From contig JASBUR010000039.1 of assembly GCA_030147805.1 (NCBI GenBank), positions 1 through 41,602 on the forward strand: a stretch of 41,602 nt of DNA. The letters run 5' to 3'. This DNA is from Sphingomonadaceae bacterium. GTDB lineage: Bacteria > Pseudomonadota > Alphaproteobacteria > Sphingomonadales > Sphingomonadaceae. Numbering within the stretch: the first letter of the stretch is position 1; each line of letters starts with the position of its first letter. Below the pieces are notes generated by a model, which was not told where the DNA came from, made no database searches, and worked only from the letters and a program-made list of their open reading frames with translations. The position numbers and the translations under genes were made by a program. This document shows, in pieces, positions 1-9,751 of the stretch.

Positions 1-48
1 CGCAGCAACAACCCGTTCCCGCAAATCCATTGAATAGGCACGAGGCAT
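1..48 (-). CDS. IS630-family transposase, N-terminal fragment (runs off the left edge)
   Basis: Read on the minus strand, the first 48 bases give an ATG (48-46) followed by MPRAYSMDLRERVVAA, which I recognise as the start of IS630-type transposases (helix-turn-helix N-terminus that binds the element ends). Only 16 residues are inside the window, so the DDE catalytic domain is not visible. The bases from about 49 to 125 would hold the element's terminal inverted repeat, but I cannot fix its boundary. The neighbouring autotransporter gene keeps its natural C-terminal Phe and stop, so this element appears to lie just beyond it. Confidence 0.75.
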   Translation of the reverse strand, partial: MPRAYSMDLRERVVAA

Positions 49-135
49 AAGGGCTGGCCTCCCATCCAGCCCCAACCTTGAATCACAATCCAAGCGCTCG
101 GGGAATCCCGCGATTCGAACTAAGCCGACGACGCT

Positions 136-2457
136 CTAGAACCCGACGCTGAAGCGCAAGGCCGCGCCAACATCGGCGCTGCGGCCGTCTATGTGGCCGG
201 GCTCATGCCGCAGATAGAGATGCGCGCCCGCCTCGCCACCGAACAGCGCCAGGCTGTAGGCCGCCTCGACGTCGATCTCGCGGCCCGACGGCGCGAGATC
301 TGCCGAGCGCGCTTCGAAGCGGGTCGCCAGCGTGGCATAATCATAGGCGACCGGCACCGACAGCCCCGCGCGACCGCCGCCGACGCGCAGCGGCTGCGCC
401 ACCCGGAAATCGAGCCGGTCGCTGCCGAACAGGCCGGTCTTGGCGACGTCAACCTGGAAGCCCTGGCTGCGGATGCCGTCGGCGCGGATGACGAGGCCCC
501 CGCCGACCTCGGCGTCGGTCCAGCCCTGGCGCGCGCCGACCCCGGCGCTGAACCCGCTGCCGAGCGGCAGTCGCGCCCGCAGGCTGGCAAAGCGCGTCGT
601 CGCGCCGGTCAGGCCGAGCGCCGGACCGGTCCAGCTGCCGAGCACGCTGTCGCTCTCGACCATCTGGGTGAGCCCGACGCGCAACTCGAGCGGACCGACG
701 CGGCGCGCCGCTTCGACCGCCAGCGTGTCGACGCTGCCGTCGCGCGCCGCGCCGAAGGCGGCGCGGCGCGGATCGCGGGTGCGCGCATGGCTGGCGGCAA
801 AGCCGAGCGACCAGCGGCCGATCTGATGCGTCGCCGCCGTTGCCGTCGCGTCGTGGCGGGCGAAGCCGCTGGCGGTCAACGGATCGGCGCCGCTGATGAA
901 GGCGCCGTCGGGATTGCCGGCCCCGGACATCGAGCCGAGCAGCGTCTCGGCGCCATAGCCGATCGCCACCCCCAGCCGCGTCGTCGCGTCGAGCTTGGAG
1001 GCGACGAGGCCGCTCCGCGCCCGGACCCGATCGGCGGCCTGCGCGTCGACGCCGATCTGCGCCAGGCCGACCCACGGTCGCGTCGAAGTGGCGGGCGCGA
1101 TGTTGAGGAACAGATGGCGGTCGTCGCCGCCGAGCGCCACGCCGCGCGTGCGGTCGGCGAGTCGTCCCGCCAGCGGCCGCTGCGCCGGGGTCGCCGCGAT
1201 CGTCTGCGCCAGGTCGACCGCGAAGGCGCGGTCGAAGCCGTCGAGGATCACCGCGCCCTGCAGCGCCTGTCCGAGCTGGCCGCCGTCGCCAAGCGCGCCG
1301 CCGAGCGTCGCGTTGTCGGCGGAGACCGGCACGGCGCTGCCGGCAAGCGAGGTGGCGCCGATCGGCTGGAAGGCGCGCGTCAGGCTGAGCACGCCGCGGC
1401 CAAAGTCGGCGTCGGTCCCCGGCGCGCCGGCGTCGACCGCCGAGGTGAAGAGCAGGTCGACGACCTGCGTCGCGGTCAGGTTGGGAAAGGCACTGAACAG
1501 CAGCGCCGCCGCCGCCGAGACGTTGGGTGCGGCATAGGAGGTGCCGCTGTAGAGAAACTGCTCGCCCGCCTGATCGAAGCTGCGCACGCGGTAGCCGAGC
1601 GCCGCGAGATAATGCGTCGCGCCACTGCCAGCCTTGTTGCTGAAGCTCGACATGGCGCCGGGATCGGCGGCGGTGCCGACCGACCCGGCGATGATCACCT
1701 GGTTGCGGGCGATCGAATCGTTGGCGATGAGCGCGAGCGCGTCGGGTTCGGCGAGCCCGTCGTTGCCCGCCGAGATCACGACGACGGTGCCGGCGGCGGC
1801 GGCGCGGGCGATGGCGTTGCGCAGGTTGAGATTCGCCGACGACCCGCCGAGCGACATGTTGATGACGCGAGCGCCGTTGCCGATCGCCACGTCGATCGCC
1901 CGCGACAGCGCATTGTCGCCATGCTCGCAGCCGTCGCCGTCGCCGTCGCAGCTTCCGGGCGTATCGGTGCGCAGCGCCAGCAGCGTCGCACCGAACGCAG
2001 CGCCGTGGATGCTGTTGTTGTTCCGCGCGGCGAGCAGCACCGCGGCGACCGAGGTGCCGTGACCGTCGGTGTCGTCGATGCCGCGCCCGGTGCTGGCGCC
2101 GGCGACGTCCTGGCTGGCGCTGTGAATACGTCCGACGAACTCGGGACTGTCGGTGTCGACGCCCGAATCGAGCACCGCCACCGTGACGCCCGCGCCGGTG
2201 GCGCCGCGGTTGTAGGCGGCGATCGCGTTCATGTGGGTGGCGCCGTTCGACCGGTTATATTCGGCGGTGTTGTAATTGATCGCGGCGGGCGTCGGTGTCG
2301 GCGTAGGGGCCGGGGCGGGCGTCGGTGTCGGGGCCGGCGTGGCGACCGGCGGCGCCGGAACTGGATTCGCGCCGCCGCCGCCGCCGCAGGCGGCCAGCAG
2401 CCCCGCGCCGGCGAGCGCCGTCACGGCGCGCAGCCGCACCTTTACCGAAATCGCCAT
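136..2457 (-). CDS. Subtilisin-like (S8) serine protease autotransporter with lipobox
   Basis: A 773-residue type V secreted protease. The signal peptide (about residues 1-23) ends in LAAC, so Cys24 is a lipobox cysteine and lipidation is likely; a Gly run and a Pro/Thr-Ala-Pro linker (about 30-58) follow. The S8 domain carries the triad Asp97 (DSGVD), His133 (HGTSVA) and Ser307 (GTSYAAP), with oxyanion Asn232 (SAGND). An insertion at about 168-181 contains two Cys and a DGDGDG run that could bind calcium. The C-terminal part (about 500-773) is an autotransporter beta-barrel ending in Phe. Lipidated subtilisin autotransporters are known (NalP of Neisseria). The gene is monocistronic and divergent from the HAD gene. 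No strong ribosome site precedes the ATG. Confidence 0.92.
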   Translation of the reverse strand: MAISVKVRLRAVTALAGAGLLAACGGGGGANPVPAPPVATPAPTPTPAPAPTPTPTPAAINYNTAEYNRSNGATHMNAIAAYNRGATGAGVTVAVLDSGVDTDSPEFVGRIHSASQDVAGASTGRGIDDTDGHGTSVAAVLLAARNNNSIHGAAFGATLLALRTDTPGSCDGDGDGCEHGDNALSRAIDVAIGNGARVINMSLGGSSANLNLRNAIARAAAAGTVVVISAGNDGLAEPDALALIANDSIARNQVIIAGSVGTAADPGAMSSFSNKAGSGATHYLAALGYRVRSFDQAGEQFLYSGTSYAAPNVSAAAALLFSAFPNLTATQVVDLLFTSAVDAGAPGTDADFGRGVLSLTRAFQPIGATSLAGSAVPVSADNATLGGALGDGGQLGQALQGAVILDGFDRAFAVDLAQTIAATPAQRPLAGRLADRTRGVALGGDDRHLFLNIAPATSTRPWVGLAQIGVDAQAADRVRARSGLVASKLDATTRLGVAIGYGAETLLGSMSGAGNPDGAFISGADPLTASGFARHDATATAATHQIGRWSLGFAASHARTRDPRRAAFGAARDGSVDTLAVEAARRVGPLELRVGLTQMVESDSVLGSWTGPALGLTGATTRFASLRARLPLGSGFSAGVGARQGWTDAEVGGGLVIRADGIRSQGFQVDVAKTGLFGSDRLDFRVAQPLRVGGGRAGLSVPVAYDYATLATRFEARSADLAPSGREIDVEAAYSLALFGGEAGAHLYLRHEPGHIDGRSADVGAALRFSVGF

Positions 2458-2576
2458 TGGATGAGCCCCGCCGTACGCCTCACAGGTCGCCTAAAACTAA
2501 CATAGGAGTCTTTCCTTGGCATGAATGAAAATGTCGCGGGTTTCGCGCCCCTGCCGCGGCCGCTATAGCGCGCCCC

Positions 2577-3245
2577 ATGGACCTGTCGCGCGTCAGCACC
2601 TGGATCTTCGATCTCGACAACACGCTGTATCCGTCGAGCGCCGACCTGTTCGCGCAGATCGACGAGCGCATGGGGCGCTACATCGCCCGGCTGCTCGGCT
2701 GCGACCGCGCCGAGGCCTACCGCGTCCAGAAAGCGTTCTTTCACGAACATGGCACCACGCTGCGTGGCCTGATGGACCATCACGGGGTCGATCCCCACGA
2801 GTTCCTCAACTACGTCCATGACGTCGAAATGGATGTGCTCGAACAGGATGCCCGCGTCATCGACGGGATCGCGCGGCTGCCGGGGCGCAAGCTCGTCTTC
2901 ACCAACGGCGACACGCCCTATGCCGGTCGCGTGCTCGACCGCCTCGGCCTCGGCGCGGCGTTCGAGGCGATCCACGACATCCATGCCACCGACTATATCC
3001 CCAAGCCCGATCCGCGCGCCTATACCGGGCTGTGCGAGGCCTATGCGATCGACCCGACGACCGCGCTGTTCGTCGAGGACATGGCGCGCAACCTGAAGCC
3101 CGCGAAGGCGATCGGCATGACGACGGTCTGGGTCAACAACGGCTCCGAGCGCGGCGATCACGAAGCCTGCGCGAGCTATATCGATATCGAGATCAACGAC
3201 GTCGGCGCCTGGCTCGCCGATCTGCACAGGGAGCTGGCGGCATGA
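2577..3245 (+). CDS. HAD-family hydrolase, pyrimidine 5'-nucleotidase type
   Basis: A 222-residue HAD hydrolase with all four motifs: nucleophile Asp12 and Asp14 in DLDNT, Thr109 in FTNGD, Lys143 in PKPDP, and acidic Glu167-Asp168 in FVEDM. The helical cap at about 18-95 and the overall length match the SDT1-like/pyrimidine 5'-nucleotidase group, which removes phosphate from UMP/CMP-like nucleotides; the exact substrate is inference. Its TGA stop overlaps the ATG of dapD (ATGA), so the two are translationally coupled, which is a common arrangement in sphingomonads. Confidence 0.85.
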   Translation: MDLSRVSTWIFDLDNTLYPSSADLFAQIDERMGRYIARLLGCDRAEAYRVQKAFFHEHGTTLRGLMDHHGVDPHEFLNYVHDVEMDVLEQDARVIDGIARLPGRKLVFTNGDTPYAGRVLDRLGLGAAFEAIHDIHATDYIPKPDPRAYTGLCEAYAIDPTTALFVEDMARNLKPAKAIGMTTVWVNNGSERGDHEACASYIDIEINDVGAWLADLHRELAA

Positions 3246-4075
3246 GCATCGAGAGCGTCATCGAGGCGGGGTGGGACGCGCGTGACGGCGTGAGCCCCGC
3301 GACGACGGGCGAGCTGCGCGCCGCGGTCGACGAGGCGCTCGCCGGGCTCGACGACGGCCGCTACCGGGTCGCCGAGCCCACGGCCGAGGGCTGGCAGGTC
3401 AACCAGTGGCTCAAGAAGGCGGTGCTACTGTCGTTCCGTCTCAACGACAATGCGCTGATCGCGAACGGGCCCGGCGAGGCGCGCTGGTGGGACAAGGTGC
3501 CGTCGAAGTTCGATGGCTGGGGCGAGAACCGCTTCCGCTCGGCGGGCTTTCGCGCCGTCCCCGGCGCCGTCGTGCGCCGCGGCGCCTTCATCGCGCCGGG
3601 CGCGGTGCTGATGCCGAGCTTCGTCAACATCGGCGCCTATGTCGGCGAGGGCACCATGGTCGACACCTGGGCGACCGTCGGCAGCTGCGCGCAGATCGGC
3701 AAGGGCGTGCACATCTCGGGCGGCGCCGGCATCGGCGGCGTGCTCGAGCCGCTGCAGGCCAACCCGGTGATCATCGAGGACGGCGCCTTCATCGGCGCGC
3801 GCGCCGAGGTGGCCGAAGGCGTCATCGTCGAGGCTGGCGCGGTGCTGTCGATGGGCGTCTATCTGGGCGCCTCGACCAAGATCGTCGACCGCGCCACCGG
3901 CGAAATCTTCGTCGGCCGCGTCCCCGCCTATGCGGTGGTCGTCCCCGGCAACCTGCCCGGCAAGCCGCTCCCCGACGGCAGTCCCGGTCCGAGCCTGTAC
4001 TGTGCGGTGATCGTCAAGCGCGTCGACGCGCAGACGCGCGCGAAGACCGGCATCAACGAGCTGCTGCGCGATTGA
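3242..4075 (+). CDS. dapD: 2,3,4,5-tetrahydropyridine-2,6-dicarboxylate N-succinyltransferase
   Basis: A 277-residue cytoplasmic enzyme that transfers succinyl from succinyl-CoA to tetrahydrodipicolinate in the succinylase branch of lysine/diaminopimelate synthesis. The N-terminal helical domain holds the family signature around [12 protein letters not shown], followed by left-handed beta-helix hexapeptide repeats (about 105-235: [34 protein letters not shown]). The frame is open upstream, but the ATG at 3242 fits the family N-terminus and overlaps the HAD stop by 4 nt. dapE, the next-but-one step of the pathway, follows after 175 nt. Confidence 0.95.
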   Translation: MSIESVIEAGWDARDGVSPATTGELRAAVDEALAGLDDGRYRVAEPTAEGWQVNQWLKKAVLLSFRLNDNALIANGPGEARWWDKVPSKFDGWGENRFRSAGFRAVPGAVVRRGAFIAPGAVLMPSFVNIGAYVGEGTMVDTWATVGSCAQIGKGVHISGGAGIGGVLEPLQANPVIIEDGAFIGARAEVAEGVIVEAGAVLSMGVYLGASTKIVDRATGEIFVGRVPAYAVVVPGNLPGKPLPDGSPGPSLYCAVIVKRVDAQTRAKTGINELLRD

Positions 4076-4085
4076 TCATGTCGAG

Positions 4086-4203
4086 CCCTCTCCCCGCCGG
4101 GGAGAGGGTTGAGTAAGGGCGCGAGCGGAGCGAGCCTCCGGCGCCCGAACCCCTCACCCCGCTCGCCTGACGGCGAGTCGCCCTCTTCCCGGCGGGGCGA
4201 GGG
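4086..4203. repeat. Palindromic intergenic repeat (three hairpins)
   Basis: The dapD-dapE gap contains three stem-loops in series. The first has arms CCCTCTCCCC (4086-4095) and GGGGAGAGGG (4099-4108) with a 3-nt loop. The second is CTCGCC/GGCGAG (4162-4167/4172-4177). The third is an imperfect CCCTC...GAGGG hairpin (4181-4203). The CCCTCTCCCC-type palindrome is typical of dispersed REP-like repeats in sphingomonad genomes. It may stabilise or attenuate the dapD transcript. No poly-T follows, so it is not a classic terminator. Confidence 0.65.
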
Positions 4204-4250
4204 AATTTGCGGCTCTTCTCGCTCCCGCCCGCACCGGCTAGACCAACGCC

Positions 4251-5390
4251 ATGACCCTCGACCCCATCGCGCTCGCGCAAGATCTCATCCGCTGCCCGAG
4301 CGTCACGCCCGTCGACGCGGGGGCGATCGACGTGCTGGCGGCGGCGCTGCGCGGCCTTGGCTTCGAGACGCATCTGCTGACCTTCGGCGAGGCGCCCGAC
4401 GGCCCGATCCGCAACCTGTTCGCGCGGCGCGGCACGACGGGGCCGCACTTCGCCTTCGGCGGGCATACCGACGTCGTGCCGGTCGGCGATGCCGCCGCCT
4501 GGTCGCTCGATCCGTTTGCCGCCGAGATCCGCAACGGGCAGCTGGTCGGGCGCGGCGCCGCCGACATGAAGGGCGCGATCGCCGCCTTCGTCGCCGCGGT
4601 GGCGCGCGTCGGGCCGCTCCCCGGCTCGCTGTCGCTGATCATCACCGGCGACGAGGAAGGCCCTGCGACCTTCGGCACGCCGCCGCTGCTCGACTGGATG
4701 GAGACGCACGGCCATGTCCCCGACGCCTGCCTCGTCGGCGAGCCGACCAGCGCGCGCGTGCTCGGCGATATGGTCAAGGTCGGCCGGCGCGGATCGGTCA
4801 ACGCCTGGATCACCGTCAACGGCGCGCAGGGCCATGTCGCCTATCCCGACCGCGCCGACAATCCGATTGCCCGGCTGGTACGCATCCTCGCCGCGCTCGA
4901 GGCGCGCGTCCTCGACGCGGGCTCCGACTGGTTCGACGCGTCCAACCTCGAGATCACCGACATCGCGGTCGGCAACCCGGCGACCAACGTCATCCCGGCG
5001 CAGGCGCGGGCGCGGCTCAACATCCGCTTCAACGACCGGCATCGCGGTGCCGACCTCGAGGCCTGGATCCGCGGCGTGGTCGCCGCGCACGCGCCGTCGC
5101 ACGACGTGGTGGTGAAGATCTCGGGCGAGAGCTTCCTCACCGAACCCGGCGGGTTCAGCGACAGCGTCGCTGCGGCGATCACCGCGGTCACCGGCCTCAC
5201 CCCCGAGCTGTCGACGAGCGGCGGCACCTCCGACGCGCGCTTCATCCGCCGGCTCTGCCCCGTCGTCGAATTCGGGCTGCCCGGCCAGTCGATGCACAAG
5301 GTCGACGAGTTCGCCGCGGTTGCCGACATCGAGCGGCTTGCCGACATCTATGCCGAGCTGCTGCGGCGCTGGTTCGCGTCGGCGCGCTGA
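4251..5390 (+). CDS. dapE: Succinyl-diaminopimelate desuccinylase
   Basis: A 379-residue M20 metallohydrolase that hydrolyses N-succinyl-LL-2,6-diaminopimelate to LL-diaminopimelate and succinate. The two-zinc ligands and general base are all visible at the expected spacing: His72 and Asp74 (GGHTD), bridging Asp105 (GAADMKG), Glu135/Glu136 (GDEEGP), Glu164 (VGEPTS) and His349 (GQSMHK). The dimerisation domain sits at about 180-295. The ATG at 4251 gives the standard family N-terminus; no clear ribosome site precedes it. Together with dapD it covers two steps of lysine and cell-wall DAP synthesis. Confidence 0.96.
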   Translation: MTLDPIALAQDLIRCPSVTPVDAGAIDVLAAALRGLGFETHLLTFGEAPDGPIRNLFARRGTTGPHFAFGGHTDVVPVGDAAAWSLDPFAAEIRNGQLVGRGAADMKGAIAAFVAAVARVGPLPGSLSLIITGDEEGPATFGTPPLLDWMETHGHVPDACLVGEPTSARVLGDMVKVGRRGSVNAWITVNGAQGHVAYPDRADNPIARLVRILAALEARVLDAGSDWFDASNLEITDIAVGNPATNVIPAQARARLNIRFNDRHRGADLEAWIRGVVAAHAPSHDVVVKISGESFLTEPGGFSDSVAAAITAVTGLTPELSTSGGTSDARFIRRLCPVVEFGLPGQSMHKVDEFAAVADIERLADIYAELLRRWFASAR

Positions 5391-5414
5391 CGACCTGGGT
5401 TGGGCAGCCGGCGC

Positions 5415-8081
5415 CTAGCCGCTGTTCCTGAGCCCCGCGGCGATGCCGTTGATCGTCAGATGGATGCCGTCGCGCACGCGCGCATCGGTGTCGCCGGCGC
5501 GGTGGCGGCGGATCAGGTCGATCTGCAGATGGTTGAGCGGCTCGATATAGGGCAGCCGCAGCATGATCGAGCGCGCCAGCCCCGGCTGACGCTCGAGCAG
5601 CACCGACTGGCCGGTGAGCGTCAGCAGCTGGTCGCGCGTCTGCAGCCAGCCATCGCGGATCGTGCCGAACACGTGCCGGCGCAGCGCCTCGTCGGGCACC
5701 AGTTCGGCGTAGCGCGCGGCGATGTCGATGTCCGACTTGGCGAGCACCATTTCGAGGTTGGACAGCGTCGCCTGGAGGAACGGCCAGCGCGCGACCATCT
5801 CGGCGAGCAGTCCCCGGTCGGCGACGCCGGCGAGCGCCTGTCCCGCACCGTACCAGCCGGGCAGCATGACGCGCGCCTGCGCCCAGGAGAAGACCCAGGG
5901 GATGGCGCGCAGGTCCTCGATCGCGTCGGATTTGGTGCGCGACGAGGGCCGCGAGCCGATCTTGAGATCGGCGATCTCGGCGATCGGCGTCGCGGCGCGG
6001 AAGAAGTCCTTGAACCCCGGCGTTTCGTAGACGAGGCCGCGATAGGCGGCGAACGCCGCGCCGCTGATTTCGGCGAAGGCGGCGCGGAAGCGCGCCAGGT
6101 CGGGGTCGGCGACCGCCGGCCGGCCGAGCGAGGCGAGCACCGTCGCGGCGGCCATCGTCTCGAGGCTGGCGGCGCCGACCGCCGGGTTGCCATATTTGGA
6201 GGCGATGACCTCGCCCTGCTCGGTGATGCGGATCCGGCCCTGGACGCTGCCCGCCGGCTGCGCGCGGATCGCCTCGAACGCCGACCCGCCGCCGCGGCCG
6301 ACCGCGCCGCCGCGGCCGTGGAACAGCTGGAGGCGGACGCCCGCTTGCTCGAACACCCCGACCAGCGCCAGCGCGCCCTCGTGCAGCGACCAGTTCGAGG
6401 TGAGATAGCCGCCGTCCTTGTTCGAATCGGAATAGCCGATCATCACTTCCTGCAGCCCGCCGCGCGCCTCGACGAGCGGCGCGATCTCGGGCAGCGCCAG
6501 ATAGGCCGCCATCACCGCGGGCGCGGCCTCGAGGTCGCCGATCGTCTCGAACAGCGGCACCGACATCACCGGCGACGGCTGCCCGGGCCGGTAGAGCCCG
6601 ACCTCCTTCAGCAGCGCATAGACCTCGAGCAGGTTGGAGACGCCGCTGGTCTTCGAGATGATGTAGGTGGTGATGCAGTCGGGGCCGAAGGCGGCATGCG
6701 CCTCGGCCGCGGCGCGCAGGATCGCCAGCTCGCCCTGCGTCTCCGCCGAATAATCGGCATAGGGGTTCCCGAGCAGCCGGCCATGACCGAGCTCCTGCCG
6801 CAGCAGTGCGACGCGCGCCGGCTCGTCGAGCGCCGCATAGTCGGCCTCGACCCCTGCGACCTTCAGCAGCTCGGCGATGACCCGCAGATGGACGTCGGCG
6901 TTCTGCCGCAGGTCGAGCGTCGCGAGATGGAAGCCGAAGGTCTCGACCGCGGCGATCAGATCGTCGAGCCGCCGGTCGGCCATGCCGCCGTTGGCCGCGA
7001 GCGAGGCGCGGATCGCCTGCAGGTCGGCGCGGAAATCGGCTGCGGTCGCATAGGGATCGGCCTCGACCGAGGCCCGGCGCATCGGCTGCTCGCCCGCCAG
7101 CCGCGCATAGGTGGCGGCGAGCCGCGCATAGAGGCCGGTGATCGCCCGGCGATAGGGCTCGTCGGCGCGCTGCGGCGCGGCGTCGCCCGAGGCGGCGGCG
7201 AGCGTCTCGATCGCCGGCGAGACATGCGCGAGGCCGGCCGAGATCGACAGTTCGGCGCCGAGCGCATGGAGTTCGTCGAGATGATGGCCGACCGCGAGCT
7301 TCGCCTGCTCGCGCAGCGCGTGACGCAGCGTATCGGCGGTGACGTTGGGATTGCCGTCGCGGTCGCCGCCGATCCAGTTCCCGGGGCGCAGAAACCGCGG
7401 CAGCCCGGCAACGCCGAGCGTCGCCTCCCAGCGCGCATAGAGCCGCGGCAGCACGGGCAGAAAGGTCTGGCGGAAATAGGAAAGCGCGGTCTCGATCTCG
7501 TCGGGCACGCCGATCCGCACGCCGCGCAGCGCGCGCGTCTGCCACAGGATGGCGATGGCGCTGCGGATGTCGGCCTCGATCTCGGCGCGCGCCGCGTCGT
7601 CGGTGGCGGCGTCGAGCTGCGCCATCGCGGTCAGGATCGCCGCCTCGCGGTCGATGACGCTCTTGCGCCGCACCTCGGTCGGGTGCGCGGTGAGCACCGG
7701 CGCCACCAGCGCGCCGCCGAACAGCGCCGCGACGCGGCCGCGGTCGATGCCCTGCGACTCGAGTTCGGCGACCGCTGCCGCCAGCGTCCGGTCGGACACC
7801 GCGCGCCGCGCCTGTCGGTCCTCCGCGAGATTGGCGAGCAGCGAGAAGATCAGGAAGCCGCGGACGAAGCGCAGCGTGTCGTCGAGGCTGAGCTGGTCGA
7901 GCCGCTCGGCGAGGTGCGCCTCGGGCCCCGAGCCGCCGTCGCGATGCACCGCGACCGAGGCCTGGCGGATCGCCTCGATCCGCTCATAGACGTCGGTGCC
8001 GTCGAGCGCGCGGATCGCGTCGCCGAGCAGTCGGCCCAGGTAGCGGACATCCTCGCGCGCGGCATTCTGCAGCTCGGGCAT
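5415..8081 (-). CDS. ppc: Phosphoenolpyruvate carboxylase
   Basis: An 888-residue anaplerotic enzyme converting phosphoenolpyruvate and bicarbonate to oxaloacetate. It shows the catalytic His133 in VLTAHPTEVRRKS, the GGDRDGNP motif, GYSDSNKDGG, the PEP-binding FHGRGGAVGRGGG loop and EQGEVIASKYGNP. The C-terminus ends RNSG where RNTG is usual. The ATG at 8081 has a strong AGAGGAG ribosome site 4 nt upstream. It follows the HNH gene on the same strand after 24 nt and so may be co-transcribed with it; it converges with dapE. Confidence 0.97.
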   Translation of the reverse strand: MPELQNAAREDVRYLGRLLGDAIRALDGTDVYERIEAIRQASVAVHRDGGSGPEAHLAERLDQLSLDDTLRFVRGFLIFSLLANLAEDRQARRAVSDRTLAAAVAELESQGIDRGRVAALFGGALVAPVLTAHPTEVRRKSVIDREAAILTAMAQLDAATDDAARAEIEADIRSAIAILWQTRALRGVRIGVPDEIETALSYFRQTFLPVLPRLYARWEATLGVAGLPRFLRPGNWIGGDRDGNPNVTADTLRHALREQAKLAVGHHLDELHALGAELSISAGLAHVSPAIETLAAASGDAAPQRADEPYRRAITGLYARLAATYARLAGEQPMRRASVEADPYATAADFRADLQAIRASLAANGGMADRRLDDLIAAVETFGFHLATLDLRQNADVHLRVIAELLKVAGVEADYAALDEPARVALLRQELGHGRLLGNPYADYSAETQGELAILRAAAEAHAAFGPDCITTYIISKTSGVSNLLEVYALLKEVGLYRPGQPSPVMSVPLFETIGDLEAAPAVMAAYLALPEIAPLVEARGGLQEVMIGYSDSNKDGGYLTSNWSLHEGALALVGVFEQAGVRLQLFHGRGGAVGRGGGSAFEAIRAQPAGSVQGRIRITEQGEVIASKYGNPAVGAASLETMAAATVLASLGRPAVADPDLARFRAAFAEISGAAFAAYRGLVYETPGFKDFFRAATPIAEIADLKIGSRPSSRTKSDAIEDLRAIPWVFSWAQARVMLPGWYGAGQALAGVADRGLLAEMVARWPFLQATLSNLEMVLAKSDIDIAARYAELVPDEALRRHVFGTIRDGWLQTRDQLLTLTGQSVLLERQPGLARSIMLRLPYIEPLNHLQIDLIRRHRAGDTDARVRDGIHLTINGIAAGLRNSG

Positions 8082-8105
8082 CTCGCTCCTCTTGGGTCTG
8101 AACGC

Positions 8106-8672
8106 TCAGGCTTCGAGCTCGGCATCCCAATAGAGATAGTCGCGCCAGGTTTCATGCAGATAGTGCGGCGGAAAGGCCCGGCCGTGCTCCTGGAGCAGAT
8201 GAGTCGAGGGCTGGGCGGGGCGCGAGCGCAGGTTCATGTGCGCCTCTGCAGGGGTCCGCCCGCCCTTCCGCAGGTTGCACGGCGCGCAGGCGGTGGCGAC
8301 ATTCTCCCAGGTGGTGCGCCCGCCATAGGCACGCGGCACGACGTGGTCGAAGGTCAGGTCCTCGCGCACGCCGCAATATTGGCAGGCGAACCTGTCGCGC
8401 AGGAACAGGTTGAAGCGCGTGAACGCCGGATGCGTCGCCGGACGCACATATTGGCGCAGCGCGATCACCGACGGCAGCTTCATCGTGAACGACGGCGAAC
8501 GGATCTCGCGGTCATATTCGGCGACGATGTCGACGCGCTCGAGAAAGGCGGCCTTGACCGCAGTCTGCCACGACCACAGCGACAGCGGATAATAGGAGAG
8601 CGGCGTATAGTCGGCGTTGAGGACCAATGCCGGGCAGGCCTCGGGCGGAGCCAGAACATTGGGGTGATACAT
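8106..8672 (-). CDS. HNH endonuclease family protein
   Basis: A 188-residue protein with a C-terminal zinc-supported HNH fold: Cys97-x2-Cys100, Asp109-His110 (TFDHVVPRAYGG), Asn124 and Cys129-x2-Cys132-Asn133. The N-terminal part (about 12-75) has the NADYTPLSYYPLSLWSW region shared by this bacterial family. The reading frame can be extended to a TTG at 8732, but I prefer the ATG at 8670-8672 because GGAGGGAG lies about 10 nt before it and homologues begin close to MYHPN. Proteins of this family are chromosomal and widespread; the natural substrate is not known to me. Confidence 0.85.
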   Translation of the reverse strand: MYHPNVLAPPEACPALVLNADYTPLSYYPLSLWSWQTAVKAAFLERVDIVAEYDREIRSPSFTMKLPSVIALRQYVRPATHPAFTRFNLFLRDRFACQYCGVREDLTFDHVVPRAYGGRTTWENVATACAPCNLRKGGRTPAEAHMNLRSRPAQPSTHLLQEHGRAFPPHYLHETWRDYLYWDAELEA

Positions 8673-8934
8673 GCGGCTGCCGCTCCCTCCCTGTGGAGCG
8701 GCCGGCAGAACCACGGGCCCTGTCACACTCAAGGCGGCCCCGACGGCCGTCCAGTCGACGTTTCGACGCGATCTCTACAACACGTCGTGTGTCGTGGTCA
8801 TGACACTACTTTATCTAGTTGGCGTCAAGCGGTTCACCGACCGGCGCCCCAGGTGTCGGCGAATTTGACAGAATCGACTCGCGGCGGGGCCGACCTCGGC
8901 CGCGAGAGCGACGATTCCCGAGTGAATCGACCAG

Positions 8935-8952
8935 TTGGCACGTTTGCTGCTA
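8935..8952 (+). promoter_or_regulatory. Sigma-54 (-24/-12) promoter for PEP-CTERM gene
   Basis: TTGGCACG-N4-CTGCTA is an almost perfect RpoN element: -24 GG at 8937-8938 and -12 GC at 8949-8950, exactly 10 nt apart. The GTG start of the PEP-CTERM gene lies 34 nt after the GC, leaving about 22 nt of 5' leader. RpoN control of PEP-CTERM genes is known from exosortase systems with the PrsK/PrsR regulators. Confidence 0.7.
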
Positions 8953-8984
8953 TTAGAGGTGCGAACGATTTCGGGGAATTGGCA

Positions 8985-9710
8985 GTGAAGCTCGGATTTC
9001 TAGCCCTCGCGGCAAGCGCGATGATGAGTGCGACGGTCGCCACCGCCGCGCCGATCACCTTCGCGCAGTTCCAGCAGCTCGGCGGCGACGATACGTTCCG
9101 CGTCACCAACGACGCGGGCTCGACGGGCACGCTGTCGACGATCGGCACGCCGATCGTCAACTTCTCCTTCCTCCGCCCGGCGATGCAGGCTGCCGGCCTC
9201 GGCTCGCAGGATGCCTATTTCAACCTGTCGGGCACGATCAGCACGCCCGCGTCGACAATGACGCTGCCGGGACCCGACCCGATCAACCAGCTGGTTACCA
9301 GCGGCTCGCTGTCGTTCACCCGGGTGACGCCGGCCAACGTCGGTGCCAACACGCGCACCAACCTGCTGACGATCAGCTTCACCGACGCGATCCTCACCGG
9401 CAGCCTCGGCGGCACCTCGGGATCGCTGCTGGCCTCGACCCCCGATTCGGTGATGACCTTCACCTCGGACTTCCTCAACTTCGACGATTCGATCGCGCTC
9501 GACTTCGCGCTGGCGCTGTCGTCGATCACCGGGGGCGGCCTCGGCCGCGCCAACGCGTCGGAGAGCCTTCGCGCCTTCACCGCCGATGCGACCGGCACCT
9601 TCTCGTCGGATCCGGCGCCGCTGGCGACGGTGCCCGAGCCGGCGGCGCTCGGGCTGATGGGCGTCGGCGTCCTCGGCCTCGCGCTGCGCCGCCGCCGCAG
9701 GGCCGCCTGA
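8985..9710 (+). CDS. PEP-CTERM sorting-domain protein
   Basis: A 241-residue exported protein. It has a signal peptide (about 1-22, ending ATAA before PITF) and a C-terminal sorting signal (about 216-241): VPEPAA, a hydrophobic helix LGLMGVGVLGLAL, then five Arg. Exosortase/archaeosortase-type enzymes cut at this signal to place proteins at the outer surface or in the biofilm matrix. The body is beta-rich, Thr/Ser-rich, and of no recognised domain. The GTG start (8985) is chosen because it precedes the signal peptide, has GGGGAA upstream, and follows the sigma-54 element at the right distance; the open frame continues far upstream only as antisense of ppc. It lies alone among core genes. Confidence 0.85.
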   Translation: MKLGFLALAASAMMSATVATAAPITFAQFQQLGGDDTFRVTNDAGSTGTLSTIGTPIVNFSFLRPAMQAAGLGSQDAYFNLSGTISTPASTMTLPGPDPINQLVTSGSLSFTRVTPANVGANTRTNLLTISFTDAILTGSLGGTSGSLLASTPDSVMTFTSDFLNFDDSIALDFALALSSITGGGLGRANASESLRAFTADATGTFSSDPAPLATVPEPAALGLMGVGVLGLALRRRRRAA

Positions 9711-9751
9711 CGCTCTTTCCCTGACGCGCGCACGGCGGCACAGTCGCCGCC

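Noticed and set aside
193..2505. 770-codon open frame on the + strand opposite the autotransporter
   Set aside because: Arg/Ala-rich shadow with no domains, ribosome site or sensible start; the opposite strand has clear protease motifs.
5242..7545. Long minus-strand frame and the + strand frame across ppc
   Set aside because: Both are out-of-phase shadows of ppc; only the last 241 codons of the + frame (from 8985) form a real gene.
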